DNA of 64,000 nucleotides, taken from Bacteroidales bacterium. Lineage in GTDB: Bacteria > Bacteroidota > Bacteroidia > Bacteroidales > P3. The notes beneath the pieces are model-generated. The model saw nothing but the letters and a program-made list of their open reading frames with translations, did not search any database and was not told the origin of the DNA. The stretch spans positions 205,800-269,799 of the forward strand of contig JAFURZ010000007.1 of NCBI GenBank assembly GCA_017480785.1, read 5' to 3'. This document shows, piece by piece, positions 51,825 through 61,905 of the stretch (positions within the stretch are counted from its first letter, which is position 1; every line of letters begins with the position of its first letter). The position numbers were made by a program, and so were the translations under genes.

Positions 51825-53588
51825 TTACTTCTCTTCTTTCAGTTTCTGGAAGATGTCGAGGTCGCCGAGGGTGGTCTTCTCGAGGTTGTCGTTGATTTGC
51901 TTCACGGTCTTCTGCGTCTTGCGGCTCTCGCTCTCGGGACGGCTGTTGTCGTTGCCTTCCTGGAAGGTGCGGGTGTGGCTGACGATGATTTTCTTCGAGT
52001 CTTTGTTGAACTCGATGACCTTGAAGTCGAGGGTCTCGCCCTGACGGGCTTTGCTCTTGTCGGCCTTGTCGAGGTGGCGCATGGGTGCGAAGGCTTCGAC
52101 GTCGTAAGGCAGGATGACGGTGGCGCCCTTGTCGTTCATGTTGACAATCTTGCCCTGGTGCACGCTGCCGACGGTGAAGAGGCTCTCGTAGACATCCCAA
52201 GGATTGTCCTCGAGCTGCTTGTGGCCGAGGCTGAGGCGGCGGTTGTCGGCATCGACTTCGAGGACGACGACGTCAATCTTCTCGCCAATCTTGGTGAACT
52301 CGGCGGGGTGTTTGATTTTCTTGCTCCAGCTGAGGTCGCTGATGTGGATGAGGCCGTCGACGCCCTCCTCCAGCTCGACGAAGATGCCGAAGTTGGTGAA
52401 GTTGCGTACCGTGGCGGTGTGCTTGCTGCCGACGGGGTATTTCTCGGCGATGGCCAGCCAGGGGTCGGGCATGAGCTGGCGGATGCCGAGGCTCATCTTG
52501 CGGTTTTCGCGGTCGAGGGTGAGGATGACGGCTTCCACCTCGTCGCCCACCTTGAGGAAGTCCTGGGCGCTGCGCAGGTGCTGGCTCCAGCTCATCTCGC
52601 TGACGTGGATGAGGCCTTCGACGCCGGGGAGCACCTCGACAAAGGCGCCGTAGTCGGCGATGACGACGACTTTACCCTTCACGTGGTCGCCTTCCTTGAG
52701 GTTGGGGTCGAGGGCGTCCCACGGGTGGGGAGTGAGCTGCTTGAGGCCGAGGGCGATGCGGCGCTTGGCCTCGTCGAAGTCGAGGATGACGACGTTAATC
52801 TTCTGGTCGAGCTGGACCACCTCGTTGGGATGGCTGATGCGGCCCCAGCTGAGGTCGGTGATGTGGATGAGACCATCCACGCCGCCGAGGTCGACGAAGA
52901 CGCCGTAGCTGGTGATGTTCTTCACCACGCCCTCGAGGACCTGACCCTTCTCGAGGTGGCTGATGATTTCAGCCTTCTGGGCTTCGATCTCGTCCTCGAT
53001 GAGGGCCTTGTGGCTAACGACGACATTCTTGTATTCGTGGTTGATTTTCACCACCTTGAACTCCATGGTCTTGTCGACATAGACGTCGTAGTCGCGGATG
53101 GGCTTGACGTCGATTTGGCTGCCGGGGAGGAAGGCTTCGATGTTCTCGAAGACGGTGACGATGAGGCCGCCCTTGGTGCGGCTCTTCACGTAGCCGGTGA
53201 TGATTTCCTGGTTGTCGTAGGCCTCGTTGACGCGGTCCCACGATTTGAGGATGCGGGCTTTCTTGTGGCTGAGCATCAGCTGGCCGTTGGCGTCCTCCTG
53301 GCTCTCGACGTAGACTTCAATCTTGTCGCCGGCCTTGAGGTCGGGGTTGTAGCGCACCTCGCTGATGGGGATGACGCCGTCGCTCTTGGCGCCGACGTTG
53401 ACGACGACTTCGCGGTCGGTGATGGCCACGATGGTGCCCTCGATGACTTCCTGCTCGGTGAAGGCGTTGAAGCTCTTCTCGTAAGCGTCGTTCTTCTCGC
53501 CCGTCTCTTGTTGTTTGATTTTACCAGCCTTTTCGTCGACAGCATTCCAGTCGAAGTCGGCCAGCGGTTGTACGTTCTTGTAGTCCAT
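51825..53588 (-). CDS. rpsA: 30S ribosomal protein S1
   Basis: 587 residues with six S1 RNA-binding repeats, each ~75 residues (GTIVAITDREVVVNVGAKSD, GVVKNITSYGVFVDLGGVDG, GKVVVIADYGAFVEVLPGVE, ATVRNFTNFGIFVELEEGVD). An N-terminal ~50-residue segment binds S2 on the ribosome. S1 recruits mRNAs; in Bacteroidetes, where Shine-Dalgarno sites are rare, it is thought to matter particularly. Monocistronic, with terminator at 51765-51802 and promoter boxes at 53697-53730. Confidence 0.95.
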   Translation of the reverse strand: MDYKNVQPLADFDWNAVDEKAGKIKQQETGEKNDAYEKSFNAFTEQEVIEGTIVAITDREVVVNVGAKSDGVIPISEVRYNPDLKAGDKIEVYVESQEDANGQLMLSHKKARILKSWDRVNEAYDNQEIITGYVKSRTKGGLIVTVFENIEAFLPGSQIDVKPIRDYDVYVDKTMEFKVVKINHEYKNVVVSHKALIEDEIEAQKAEIISHLEKGQVLEGVVKNITSYGVFVDLGGVDGLIHITDLSWGRISHPNEVVQLDQKINVVILDFDEAKRRIALGLKQLTPHPWDALDPNLKEGDHVKGKVVVIADYGAFVEVLPGVEGLIHVSEMSWSQHLRSAQDFLKVGDEVEAVILTLDRENRKMSLGIRQLMPDPWLAIAEKYPVGSKHTATVRNFTNFGIFVELEEGVDGLIHISDLSWSKKIKHPAEFTKIGEKIDVVVLEVDADNRRLSLGHKQLEDNPWDVYESLFTVGSVHQGKIVNMNDKGATVILPYDVEAFAPMRHLDKADKSKARQGETLDFKVIEFNKDSKKIIVSHTRTFQEGNDNSRPESESRKTQKTVKQINDNLEKTTLGDLDIFQKLKEEK

Positions 53589-53696
53589 TATTTGATGGAT
53601 TGTTTGTTTTTATGTGCCCCTGCCTGGCACGGTTTAACATTATAAACCACTGTGTGGCAACCCGTTGGCAGGCGACGGACCACACCCATGGAAGTG

Positions 53697-53730
53697 CAAA
53701 GATACAAAAAAAATCTGAATTGCACACAAA
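53697..53730 (-). promoter_or_regulatory. Probable promoter of rpsA
   Basis: On the minus strand TTTG (53730-53727), 22 bases, TATCTTTG (53704-53697), giving a leader of about 100 bases before the ATG. The spacing is 3 longer than at the other promoters here. Confidence 0.6.
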
Positions 53731-53745
53731 TACAGAAAAAAGATT

Positions 53746-53819
53746 GCCTCGAAGAGGCAGCCTCTAAATAACCCCACACGGAAGTGTGGGGTTATCGAGA
53801 GCAAGCCTCTTCGAGGCTT
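53746..53819. repeat. Family C repeat, short copy
   Basis: GCCTCGAAGAGGC (53746-53758), CCCCACACGGAAGTGTGGGG (53772-53791) and AAGCCTCTTCGAGGCTT (53803-53819). Compared with copies 1 and 2 the GCGTCTC core is missing, so this looks like a half element. It lies between the rpsA promoter and the end of the MFS gene. Confidence 0.85.
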
Positions 53820-53836
53820 TCTTGCAAACCATGCCG

Positions 53837-55144
53837 CTACTCGACGGGTATGTCGCGGTTGACATTCTTCGAGCCGACGAGGGCATAGAAGAGGATGTAG
53901 GCCAGCATGGCGGCCACGAGCCAGTAGGAGCCCATGTAGCCCACCGTTTTGGCCAGGGCGTTCTGCAGCAGGGGCATCACGCCGCCGCCCACGACCATCA
54001 TCATGAAGATGCCGCTGGCCTGCTCGGTGTATTTGCCGAGGCCCTCGACCGAGAGGTTGAAGATGCCACCCCACATGAGCGAGGTGCAGAGGCCGCAGAG
54101 GACGAGGAAGAGGGCGCTGAGGGGCACCTGGAACATCTGGAAGCCGTCGGCCACGCTGTAGCCGGGCATGGAGATGCGGATGCTGCTGGGCAGGATGATG
54201 GCCACCACGATGAGGACGATGGCCAGCAGGGCGACGAAGGAGAGCTGGGTGCGGGTGCTGACTTTGCCGCTGATGGCGGCGCTGGCGGCGCGGCCCACCA
54301 TCATCAGCAGCCAGTAGACGGCGGCCACGGCCCCGCCGATGGCGGCGCCGCAGAGGGGGTCGTCGGTGAGGTAGAAGTTGAGCTCGGCGGGGATACCCAC
54401 CTCGATGCCCACATAGAAGAAGATGGCCACCACGCCCAGCACCAGGTGGCGGAAGCTCCAGGCGCTGTACTTGTCGCGGCCGCCACGGATGATGCGCTCG
54501 CGGTTGGGTTCGGGTATCTTGACGATGCTGATTACCACAAAGGCCAGGGCGAAGACGCCCATGGCGATGAAGAGCAGGGGTGCGACGTCGCTCATGGCGG
54601 TGCGGTCGGTGACGGTGCCGATGAGGGCGCCGACGAGCAGGGGGGTGAGGGTGCCGGTGAGCGAGTTGAGGGTGCCGCCGGTCTGGATGAGCTGGTTGCC
54701 GCGGTTGCCGCCGCCGCCCAGGGTGTTGAGCATGGGGTTGACCACGGTGTTGAGCATGCAGACACAGAAGCCGCACACAAAGGCGCCGAGGAGGTAGATG
54801 AGGAAGTTGAGCATCACGGGCTGGCCGCCGATGCTGAAGGTGGCCACGTCGGCTCCCACCAGGCTGGAGAGGTACTGCACGACCATGCCGCAGAAGCCCA
54901 CGCCGAGGGCAATGAGGGCGGTCTTCTTATACCCTATGCGGGACATCAGCTTGCCCGCGGGGATGCCCATGATGAGGTAGGCAAGGAAGTTCATCATGTT
55001 GCCCCACATGCCGGCCCAGGAATACTGGTTCTTCCAGATGTTGCCGAAGGGTGCCGCCATGTTGGTCACAAAGGATATCATGGCAAACATGAAGAACATG
55101 GTGATGATGGCTATCGTCTGTGTGCTTTTTTGCTTCTTTTCCAT
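53837..55144 (-). CDS. MFS transporter, fucose/glucose permease type
   Basis: 435 residues with about 12 membrane helices. The N-terminal NMAAPFGNIWKNQYSWAGMW, the helix 2-3 loop GIPAGKLMSRIGYKKTALIA and the mid segment GNRGNQLIQTGGTLNSLTGT match the FHS (FucP, GluP, NagP) group of proton-sugar symporters in Bacteroidetes. The substrate is not decided by the sequence. No sugar-catabolic gene is adjacent. Just downstream of the two C10 peptidase genes (50 bases between). Confidence 0.85.
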   Translation of the reverse strand: MEKKQKSTQTIAIITMFFMFAMISFVTNMAAPFGNIWKNQYSWAGMWGNMMNFLAYLIMGIPAGKLMSRIGYKKTALIALGVGFCGMVVQYLSSLVGADVATFSIGGQPVMLNFLIYLLGAFVCGFCVCMLNTVVNPMLNTLGGGGNRGNQLIQTGGTLNSLTGTLTPLLVGALIGTVTDRTAMSDVAPLLFIAMGVFALAFVVISIVKIPEPNRERIIRGGRDKYSAWSFRHLVLGVVAIFFYVGIEVGIPAELNFYLTDDPLCGAAIGGAVAAVYWLLMMVGRAASAAISGKVSTRTQLSFVALLAIVLIVVAIILPSSIRISMPGYSVADGFQMFQVPLSALFLVLCGLCTSLMWGGIFNLSVEGLGKYTEQASGIFMMMVVGGGVMPLLQNALAKTVGYMGSYWLVAAMLAYILFYALVGSKNVNRDIPVE

Positions 55145-55193
55145 ATTGTTGTGTCTTTTTTGTTGTTTTTCTTTTCTAGATTTTCTAGACGTT

Positions 55194-57224
55194 CTAGAAT
55201 ACTACTATCTTCTTGGTGGTGGAGCCGGAACGGACGATGTAGATGCCGGCGGCGGGGAGGGTGCAGCGCAGGCGGCCTGCGGAGGCGGTCTGCACGAGGC
55301 GGCCCTGCACGTCGTAGAGGGCTACGGGGGCGGCGGCCTGCACGGTGACGGTACGCCCCGCGAGGCTCACGACGACGGGTGTCTCGGCGGCATCGACGTC
55401 AGCCACTCCCACATGGGTCGACGGGTCGAGGACGGCCCGCAGCATCCAGCTGCCGTAGACCTGCAATGCCTCGTACATGGGCTGCCACACACTATCGTAG
55501 CGTACCCACGAGCCATCGACGGTGCCGGTGAAGTGCGAGTAGCTGATGGGGAAGGGCGAGCCCTTGGCATAGATGGTGACCCAGAGGGGGGTGGTGTCGG
55601 CGAAGTCGATGTCGAGGATGGCGGGGATATGGTATATGTTCATGCCATAGCCGGAGGCCATGAGGCTGTCGGTGTAGAACGGTTCCCCGTCGGGCACCGT
55701 GCCGCGATAGAGGCGCAGGTGGTAGGGGCCGGAGACCTCGTAGGTCCAGAAGTGCACCTCGCGCAGGCGCTGCTTGCCTTCGAGGTAGTCGAAGGGTATG
55801 CGTATGCCCCACTCCACCGAGTCCTGCTCGGTGAGGTTCTTGTAGGCGATGCCGTTGTTGCGGCAGTAGCCCACGCTGTCGCGATGGATAGGTACGAAGA
55901 CGGCGGTGTCGGAGAAGTCGTTGGTGGGCGACGTGATGATGGGGTTGGCGGGGTTGCCGCTACGCCAGTGGTCGAAGCGGTAGCCGGGCTTGGCGGTGGC
56001 CAGCAGGAGGACCCGCAGGGAGTCGACCGGGTAGGTGCCGCTGCCGCTGACGGTGCCCCGCGCCGTGTCTGACGAGACGGCGGTGAGTGTCGCCGTGGCG
56101 TCGTTGACCGTGATGGGATAGACGCGGAAGATGGCCGAGTTGAGCTGGCTGAACGAGTAGGTGGCCGTGGGCGAAAGGCTGTCGAGGGTATAGTAGCCGT
56201 TCGCCGAGCCACCCCACCCCCAGTTGAAGTGGTAGCGACCCATGGTGTCGCGTCCGTCGAGCACGAAAGCATGTCCGCCCGCAGGACCGTAGCCGTCGTA
56301 GAGCACAGGACGCGCCGAGTCGAGGTCGGCGTCGATAAGGGCGCGCCACTCGGCATCACTGAAGCCCTCCTTGTAGGCGGTGAAGAGCGCGGGGTTATAG
56401 CGGAAATACTCCTTGAGGGCCGTCTCACTGGAAGCCCTGCGCACGTTGCCCAACGGATTGGTATGGGCACCGCTGGAGCCGGTGCCATAGCCCATGTCGA
56501 CCGCGATACCCACGTGGGATATCAGCTGCGACATGGCGGCAATGCGTTGCTGGGTAGTGGCGATACTGACGGTGTTTGGCATCAGCGACCACTGGTAGTG
56601 GGTGGTGTCGAAGCGGGCACTGAGGGTGCCGTACTTGGGGTGGGTGTAGCTATGGCTGCCGCGCCCCACCTCGGGGTGGTTCCAGTACTTCATCACCTGT
56701 GCGGTCGCGGTGGCCACACAGCCCGTATAGCACCGGGCGCCGGCAACGGAATCATAAGGGCACTGGTTATTGTATCCCGCCACCTGGTCCCATCTGGTCT
56801 TCAACAAGAAAGCCACTGCCGTCACCGACTTGCGTCCGACCCTCAGGCCGAGCAGCTCGTCCCATTCGTCGCGGGCACGCTGCGACGGGATGCTCCCGGC
56901 CTCCTTGGCCGAGGCTATCTCGCGCTGGTACCCCTCTATCCATGCCGCCACATGGGACGGCATCGCCTCGGTGGGAAACGGGTTGGTTAACGAATAGCCC
57001 AGCAACGGCCGCACGCAGTCGTCGTCGCTCAGGAGCACGAAGCCCTGCCCGTCGGCACCGACGAACAGACGACAGTCGGTGAAGGACGCGGGGGTGGCGT
57101 CGACCACGTCGGAGCGTTGCAGCACATGCTGTGCAGCCCGCAGCAACTGAGAGGGGTCGACCGGCTTGGCCTGCACTGGCAGGAGCGCCGTCAGAAGGAT
57201 GGCTAGAAGGGACAAACGTTTCAT
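55194..57224 (-). CDS. C10 family cysteine peptidase, T9SS cargo
   Basis: 676 residues. Signal peptide (1-19), an inhibitory propeptide (about 20-130), then the streptopain-like catalytic domain with Cys169 in CYTGCVATATAQVMKYW and His318 in GGHAFVLDGRD, followed by HFNWGWGGSANGYY. The C-terminal ~300 residues have two beta modules and a T9SS sorting domain (VALYDVQGRLVQ, AGIYIVRSGSTTKKIVVF). Family relatives (streptopain SpeB, interpain, BfgK) degrade host proteins. Its ATG overlaps the stop of the paralogous gene upstream (ATGA). One Gly-rich module (YPVDSLRVLLLATAKPGYRF) resembles an InlB B-repeat. Confidence 0.9.
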   Translation of the reverse strand: MKRLSLLAILLTALLPVQAKPVDPSQLLRAAQHVLQRSDVVDATPASFTDCRLFVGADGQGFVLLSDDDCVRPLLGYSLTNPFPTEAMPSHVAAWIEGYQREIASAKEAGSIPSQRARDEWDELLGLRVGRKSVTAVAFLLKTRWDQVAGYNNQCPYDSVAGARCYTGCVATATAQVMKYWNHPEVGRGSHSYTHPKYGTLSARFDTTHYQWSLMPNTVSIATTQQRIAAMSQLISHVGIAVDMGYGTGSSGAHTNPLGNVRRASSETALKEYFRYNPALFTAYKEGFSDAEWRALIDADLDSARPVLYDGYGPAGGHAFVLDGRDTMGRYHFNWGWGGSANGYYTLDSLSPTATYSFSQLNSAIFRVYPITVNDATATLTAVSSDTARGTVSGSGTYPVDSLRVLLLATAKPGYRFDHWRSGNPANPIITSPTNDFSDTAVFVPIHRDSVGYCRNNGIAYKNLTEQDSVEWGIRIPFDYLEGKQRLREVHFWTYEVSGPYHLRLYRGTVPDGEPFYTDSLMASGYGMNIYHIPAILDIDFADTTPLWVTIYAKGSPFPISYSHFTGTVDGSWVRYDSVWQPMYEALQVYGSWMLRAVLDPSTHVGVADVDAAETPVVVSLAGRTVTVQAAAPVALYDVQGRLVQTASAGRLRCTLPAAGIYIVRSGSTTKKIVVF

Positions 57225-59395
57225 AACACTACTATTTTCTTAACAATACCCGTACGCATTCTCACCAGGTAGACGCCGGCAGGGAGCAGGCGCACATCGT
57301 CGGGACGCGTGGCGACCCGGCGACCCATCATGTCGTACACGCTGACGGGCTGGTCTATCTCGGAGGCCTCGACGTCGTCGATGCCCACACCATTGCAATA
57401 GGCGCGGAAGGTGGTGTCGCCGACGACGGTAAAGGTGATGGTCGAGTCGGTGACGCCGATGCCGTCCCAATGGGAGAAGAAGGGGTCGGAGCAGCTGACG
57501 GTGACAGAAGCACCCAGGGGGTAGTCGCCCATACCGTCGAAGGAGTCAAGCTCACACTGGCCGGCATTCTCGACGGCCACATGGCAGAGGCGCGGGGCGA
57601 AGAGGGCTCGTATCATCCACGAGTGGTAGACGCCCGCCTGGTCGATGGGTTGCCACCCGCCCGGCAGCTTGTACCAGGAGCCGTCGCTGACGGCGGTGTA
57701 GAACGAAGCGGTGGCCGGAAAACCCGTGGTTGTGGTGAAGCGGAAAGTTATCCACACCGGCTGGTCATCGGGCACAGAGACGGGCTGCTCCAGCGTGATA
57801 GTGGTCCAGCCCGAGGCGGTCGTGAGGTCGGGTTGCACACTGAGGACCAAGGTCTCACTGCTGATGCTCTCACCCACATAGACACTCATCAAGTAATATC
57901 CCGGTTCGGCGACGAAGAGCTGAACCTCGGAGAGGCTGCGCAACTTATTGCGCTGGCTAGGAGGCACGCGGATACCCCACTCAGTGGAGGCTCCATAGTC
58001 GTCATGCCAACGGGCCACACAGTCGTCGTCACAATAGGACACCGTATCCTTCCCTACGAGGGTGAAGAGGGCCGTATCCATCATGTCGCCGTTGGGGACA
58101 AAGGTGAACACCGGACTCGAGAAGCCGCTGCTCCAGCCGTCGAAGCGGTAACCTTCGGCGGGTACCACGCGGATGGTGACGGTGTCCTCATAGGGGAGAT
58201 ACACGCCACTGCCCGTGACAGCGCCCTGCAGGCTGTCGACAGCCACAAGGTCCACCGTGGCCAGCGAGTCGTTATTGTAGCACGGCCGCACTCCGAAGAT
58301 GGCCGTATTCTGCTCGTTGAAGGTGTAGGTGGCGTTGCCGCCGATGCCGCCGGCTCCCGGCGAGAGCGAGTCGATGGTGTAGTAACCGTCGTAGGACCCA
58401 CCCCACCCCCAGTTGACATGGAACATGCCAATCGAGTCGCAGCCGTCGAGTACAAAGGCGTGGCCACTCGTCTCATCGGCGCCGGAATAGAGCACAGGGC
58501 GGCCATGCACGATTTCGTTACGCACCATGTTGCTCCACACTTCATCCGAATAAAATGCCTTGACCCTTCCTTCGAGCATGGGGTTGTAGCCGAAATGCTC
58601 GCGCAAGGACCGTTCGGTCGAGGGGTAGTTCAAGCCATAGGGTGCGTATGCTATCACGTGGGCACCGCTGCTGTGCACGCCGTAGTTCATCTCCACGGCC
58701 ACTCCCACATGGTACATCAGCTGGGCTACGGCATGGATTTCCGCCTCGCTGCTCGTCCACGACAGACGGTCGGGCATTTGCGCCCACTGATAGGCCGTAT
58801 CGTAATCGACGCTGAGGGGGCCGAAAGAGGTACCATACGAGTGGGTGCCGTGTCCTACGGCGGGGTGGTTCCAGTACTTCATCACTTGGGCCTGGGCCGT
58901 GGCCACACAGCCGGTGACGGCATGGGCCGAGTCATTGTGGGAATAAGGGCACATGGCGTTGTAGCGAGGCGACTGGTTCCACATGGTGGTCATCAGCGGG
59001 GCCACCGGCGTAAAGCGGCCCTCCTTGGGGTGCTGCCACAGCGCCTGCACCTCCGGGCTGGGGGTGGCGCCGTACTTGATTAAATCAGCCATCTCCCTAC
59101 GGTAGCCGTCGAGCCAGGCAGCCACGTGTGCAGGCATATCCTCGAAGGAGAAGCGGCCCGTCAGGGAATAGGCCAGCACGGGACGCGCACAGTCGTCGCC
59201 CGCCAGCACGACAAATCCGTCGCCCTCGGCGGGTACGAAGACATAGAGTTCGTTCCATTCGGCGGGCGAGAGGCACACCGCTGGCGAGAAGAAATACGTC
59301 TCTACCATTTGGCGGGCACGTTGCACATCGACCGGTCTGGCCATCAGGGCGACCGACGCGGAGACGGTCAGGACAAAAAGCAATGCTCGTTTCAT
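57221..59395 (-). CDS. C10 family cysteine peptidase, T9SS cargo (paralogue)
   Basis: 724 residues from MKRALLFVLTVSASVALMAR; the longer frame to 59422 adds no signal-like sequence. The same plan as the next gene: propeptide about 20-125, catalytic Cys163 in AVTGCVATAQAQVMKYW, His312 in SGHAFVLDGCD, HVNWGWGGSYDGYY, then beta modules and a T9SS sorting domain ending VKKIVVL. The two probably arose by tandem duplication and are translationally coupled. The peptidase activity is inferred from the intact catalytic pair. Confidence 0.9.
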   Translation of the reverse strand: MKRALLFVLTVSASVALMARPVDVQRARQMVETYFFSPAVCLSPAEWNELYVFVPAEGDGFVVLAGDDCARPVLAYSLTGRFSFEDMPAHVAAWLDGYRREMADLIKYGATPSPEVQALWQHPKEGRFTPVAPLMTTMWNQSPRYNAMCPYSHNDSAHAVTGCVATAQAQVMKYWNHPAVGHGTHSYGTSFGPLSVDYDTAYQWAQMPDRLSWTSSEAEIHAVAQLMYHVGVAVEMNYGVHSSGAHVIAYAPYGLNYPSTERSLREHFGYNPMLEGRVKAFYSDEVWSNMVRNEIVHGRPVLYSGADETSGHAFVLDGCDSIGMFHVNWGWGGSYDGYYTIDSLSPGAGGIGGNATYTFNEQNTAIFGVRPCYNNDSLATVDLVAVDSLQGAVTGSGVYLPYEDTVTIRVVPAEGYRFDGWSSGFSSPVFTFVPNGDMMDTALFTLVGKDTVSYCDDDCVARWHDDYGASTEWGIRVPPSQRNKLRSLSEVQLFVAEPGYYLMSVYVGESISSETLVLSVQPDLTTASGWTTITLEQPVSVPDDQPVWITFRFTTTTGFPATASFYTAVSDGSWYKLPGGWQPIDQAGVYHSWMIRALFAPRLCHVAVENAGQCELDSFDGMGDYPLGASVTVSCSDPFFSHWDGIGVTDSTITFTVVGDTTFRAYCNGVGIDDVEASEIDQPVSVYDMMGRRVATRPDDVRLLPAGVYLVRMRTGIVKKIVVL

Positions 59396-59400
59396 ATTCT

Positions 59401-59436
59401 TAAAAAAAGACACCGATAACATCAGTATCGGTGTCT
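59401..59436 (-). terminator. Terminator of the atp operon
   Basis: On the minus strand ACACCGATA, loop CTGATGT, TATCGGTGT, then CTTTTTTT, 15 bases after the atpG stop and just before the first C10 peptidase gene. Confidence 0.88.
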
Positions 59437-59450
59437 GGTTGTCATTCTGT

Positions 59451-60323
59451 TTAACCTTTCAGGGCTTCCGAGCCACTGACTATCTCGATGATTTCGTTGG
59501 TAATGGAAGCCTGACGGGCTTTGTTGTAGCTGAGGCGTAGGTCCTTTAGCAGCTCGGTGGCGTTGTCGGTGGCTTTCTGCATGGCCGTCATGCGGGCTCC
59601 ATGCTCGGCAGCCAGCGAGTCGAGCACCACCCTGTAGAAGGTGCTGCGCAGCGTGAGGGGTATCATCTCCCGCAGTATCTCCTCCTTCGAGGGCTCATAG
59701 ATGTAGTCGGTGTTCTTACGCTCTCCTTTCTCAGTGCTCAGTGCTCCGTTCTTCACCGGCAGCCACTGCTCGTCAGAGAGCACCTGCGACAGCGAGTTCT
59801 TGAACTGGTTGTACACCAGCTCCACCCTATCCACCCGCTTCTCGGCGAAGTCGTCCATCAGCGTGTCGGCCAATGCAGCCACATCGTCGAAAGCAGGATT
59901 GTCGAGCAGTGTGTCCTGACTGCTGACCTGCAAGTCCTTCTGTCGGGAAAGGAGTTCGGAGGCCTTCTTGCCGATGCACACCAGCCGGATGGCGGCCTTC
60001 TCCGCACGGTAGTGGTCGATGCGCTGCTGCGCCAGCTTCAGCACGTTGCTGTTGAAGGCGCCGCAGAGTCCCTTGTTGGAGGTCACCACCACCAGCACCA
60101 CCGTCTGCACCGGCCGCACGGCATGATAGGGGGTCTGCACGCCGTCGCCCGTGTCTATGTCGGCGATTATCTCGTTCAGCTGGGTCGCATAGGGCCGCAT
60201 GCCGATAATGGCATTCTGGGCACGGCGGAACTTGGCAGCCGAGACCATCTTCATCGCCGAAGTGATCTGCTGCGTCGAACTCACCGACGCGATGCGGGTG
60301 CGGACTTCTTTCAGATTAGCCAT
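59451..60323 (-). CDS. atpG: ATP synthase gamma subunit
   Basis: 290 residues. The N-terminal coiled coil ([24 protein letters not shown]) and C-terminal helix (ATDNATELLKDLRLSYNKAR QASITNEIIEI) form the rotating shaft; the middle Rossmann-like domain holds SNKGLCGAFNSNVLK. The subunit transmits rotation from the c ring to the alpha3beta3 head. Last gene of the atpE-F-H-A-G operon; its ATG overlaps the atpA stop by 1 base (TAATG). Confidence 0.96.
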   Translation of the reverse strand: MANLKEVRTRIASVSSTQQITSAMKMVSAAKFRRAQNAIIGMRPYATQLNEIIADIDTGDGVQTPYHAVRPVQTVVLVVVTSNKGLCGAFNSNVLKLAQQRIDHYRAEKAAIRLVCIGKKASELLSRQKDLQVSSQDTLLDNPAFDDVAALADTLMDDFAEKRVDRVELVYNQFKNSLSQVLSDEQWLPVKNGALSTEKGERKNTDYIYEPSKEEILREMIPLTLRSTFYRVVLDSLAAEHGARMTAMQKATDNATELLKDLRLSYNKARQASITNEIIEIVSGSEALKG

Positions 60324-61900
60324 TATTTATACCTTTCTGCTGTGTCTAGGGCTAGTTCCTTCATGGTAGCCAGGTCGCTGTCGACCAGCTTGCCGGCGCG
60401 CAGGTTGGCCAGGATATCGGCATGCTCCTGCTTGAGGAGGGTGAGGTACACCTTCTCGAAGTCGCGCACCTTGTCGACGGCCACCTTCTGCAACAGGCCG
60501 TTGGTGCCGCAGAAGATGATGGCCACCTGCTCCTCGACGGGCATGGGGGTGTACTGCGGCTGCTTGAGAATCTCCACATTGCGGGCTCCTTTGTCGAGCA
60601 CCGCCTTGGTGGCAGCGTCCAGGTCGGAGCCGAACTTGGAGAAGGCCTCCAGCTCGCGATACTGCGCCTGGTCCATCTTCAGCGTACCGGCTATCTTCTT
60701 CATCGACTTAATCTGCGCCTTGCCACCCACACGGCTCACCGAGATACCCACATTGATGGCGGGACGCACACCGCTGTTGAAGAGGTTGGTCTCGAGGAAT
60801 ATCTGTCCGTCGGTGATGGAGATGACGTTGGTGGGGATATAGGCCGACACGTCGCCAGCCTGCGTCTCGATGATGGGCAGGGCCGTCAGCGAGCCGCCAC
60901 CCTTCACCTTGCCCTGCAGCGAGGCCGGCAGGTCGTTCATCTGGGAGGCTATCTCGTCGTTCTGGATGATGCGGGCCGCGCGCTCCAGCAGGCGGCTGTG
61001 CAGGTAGAACACATCGCCCGGGTAGGCTTCGCGTCCCGGCGGGCGACGGAGCAGCAGCGACACCTCGCGGTAGGCCACGGCCTGCTTCGAGAGGTCGTCA
61101 TAGATGACCAGTGCGTTGCGACCCGTGTCGCGGAAGTACTCGCCGATGGCGGCACCCGCGAAGGGGGCGTAGAACTGCATGGCGGCGGGGTCCGACGCCG
61201 TGGCGGCCACCACGATGGTATAGTCCATGGCGCCCTTCTCGTCGAGGGTCTTCACCAGGTTGGCCACCGTCGAGCCCTTCTGGCCGCAAGCCACATAGAT
61301 GCAGTACACGGGGTCGCCGGCATCGAAGTTGGTCTTCTGGTTGATGATGGTGTCGATGGCGATGGCCGTCTTGCCGGTCTGGCGGTCGCCGATGATGAGC
61401 TCGCGCTGGCCACGGCCGATGGGAATCATCGAGTCGATGGCCTTGATGCCGGTCTGCAACGGCTGGTCGACGGGCTGACGGAAGATGACGCCCGGAGCCT
61501 TGCGCTCGATGGGCATCTGGTAGAGCTCGCCCTCGATGGGGCCGCGGCCGTCGATGGGCTGTCCGATGGTGTTGATGACTCGGCCCAGCAGTCCCTCACC
61601 CACAGGCAGCGAGGCAATGCGGCCGGTGCGCTTCACCGTGTCGCCCTCGTTGACGGTGGTCATCTCTCCCAGCATCACCACACCCACGTTGTCCTCCTCG
61701 AGGTTCTGCACGATGCCCTGGTCGCCGCTGTCAAACTCCACGAGTTCGCCGCTCTGGGCGTTGTTGAGGCCGTAGACACGTGCAATGCCGTCGCCGACGG
61801 TCAGCACGGTGCCCACCTCCTCAAGCTCGACATCCAGGTTGACATCGGCCAGTTGCTTTTTCAGGATTGCCGATACTTCGGCAGGCTTAATATCTGACAT
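60323..61900 (-). CDS. atpA: ATP synthase alpha subunit
   Basis: 525 residues. Walker [21 protein letters not shown] (about 175), the alpha-specific arginine finger region ([17 protein letters not shown]) and the C-terminal helical domain are intact. It forms the non-catalytic half of the F1 head with the beta subunit, whose gene (atpD) is not in the window. It sits between atpH (5 bases) and atpG (1-base overlap). Confidence 0.97.
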   Translation of the reverse strand: MSDIKPAEVSAILKKQLADVNLDVELEEVGTVLTVGDGIARVYGLNNAQSGELVEFDSGDQGIVQNLEEDNVGVVMLGEMTTVNEGDTVKRTGRIASLPVGEGLLGRVINTIGQPIDGRGPIEGELYQMPIERKAPGVIFRQPVDQPLQTGIKAIDSMIPIGRGQRELIIGDRQTGKTAIAIDTIINQKTNFDAGDPVYCIYVACGQKGSTVANLVKTLDEKGAMDYTIVVAATASDPAAMQFYAPFAGAAIGEYFRDTGRNALVIYDDLSKQAVAYREVSLLLRRPPGREAYPGDVFYLHSRLLERAARIIQNDEIASQMNDLPASLQGKVKGGGSLTALPIIETQAGDVSAYIPTNVISITDGQIFLETNLFNSGVRPAINVGISVSRVGGKAQIKSMKKIAGTLKMDQAQYRELEAFSKFGSDLDAATKAVLDKGARNVEILKQPQYTPMPVEEQVAIIFCGTNGLLQKVAVDKVRDFEKVYLTLLKQEHADILANLRAGKLVDSDLATMKELALDTAERYK

Positions 61901-61905
61901 ATTTG

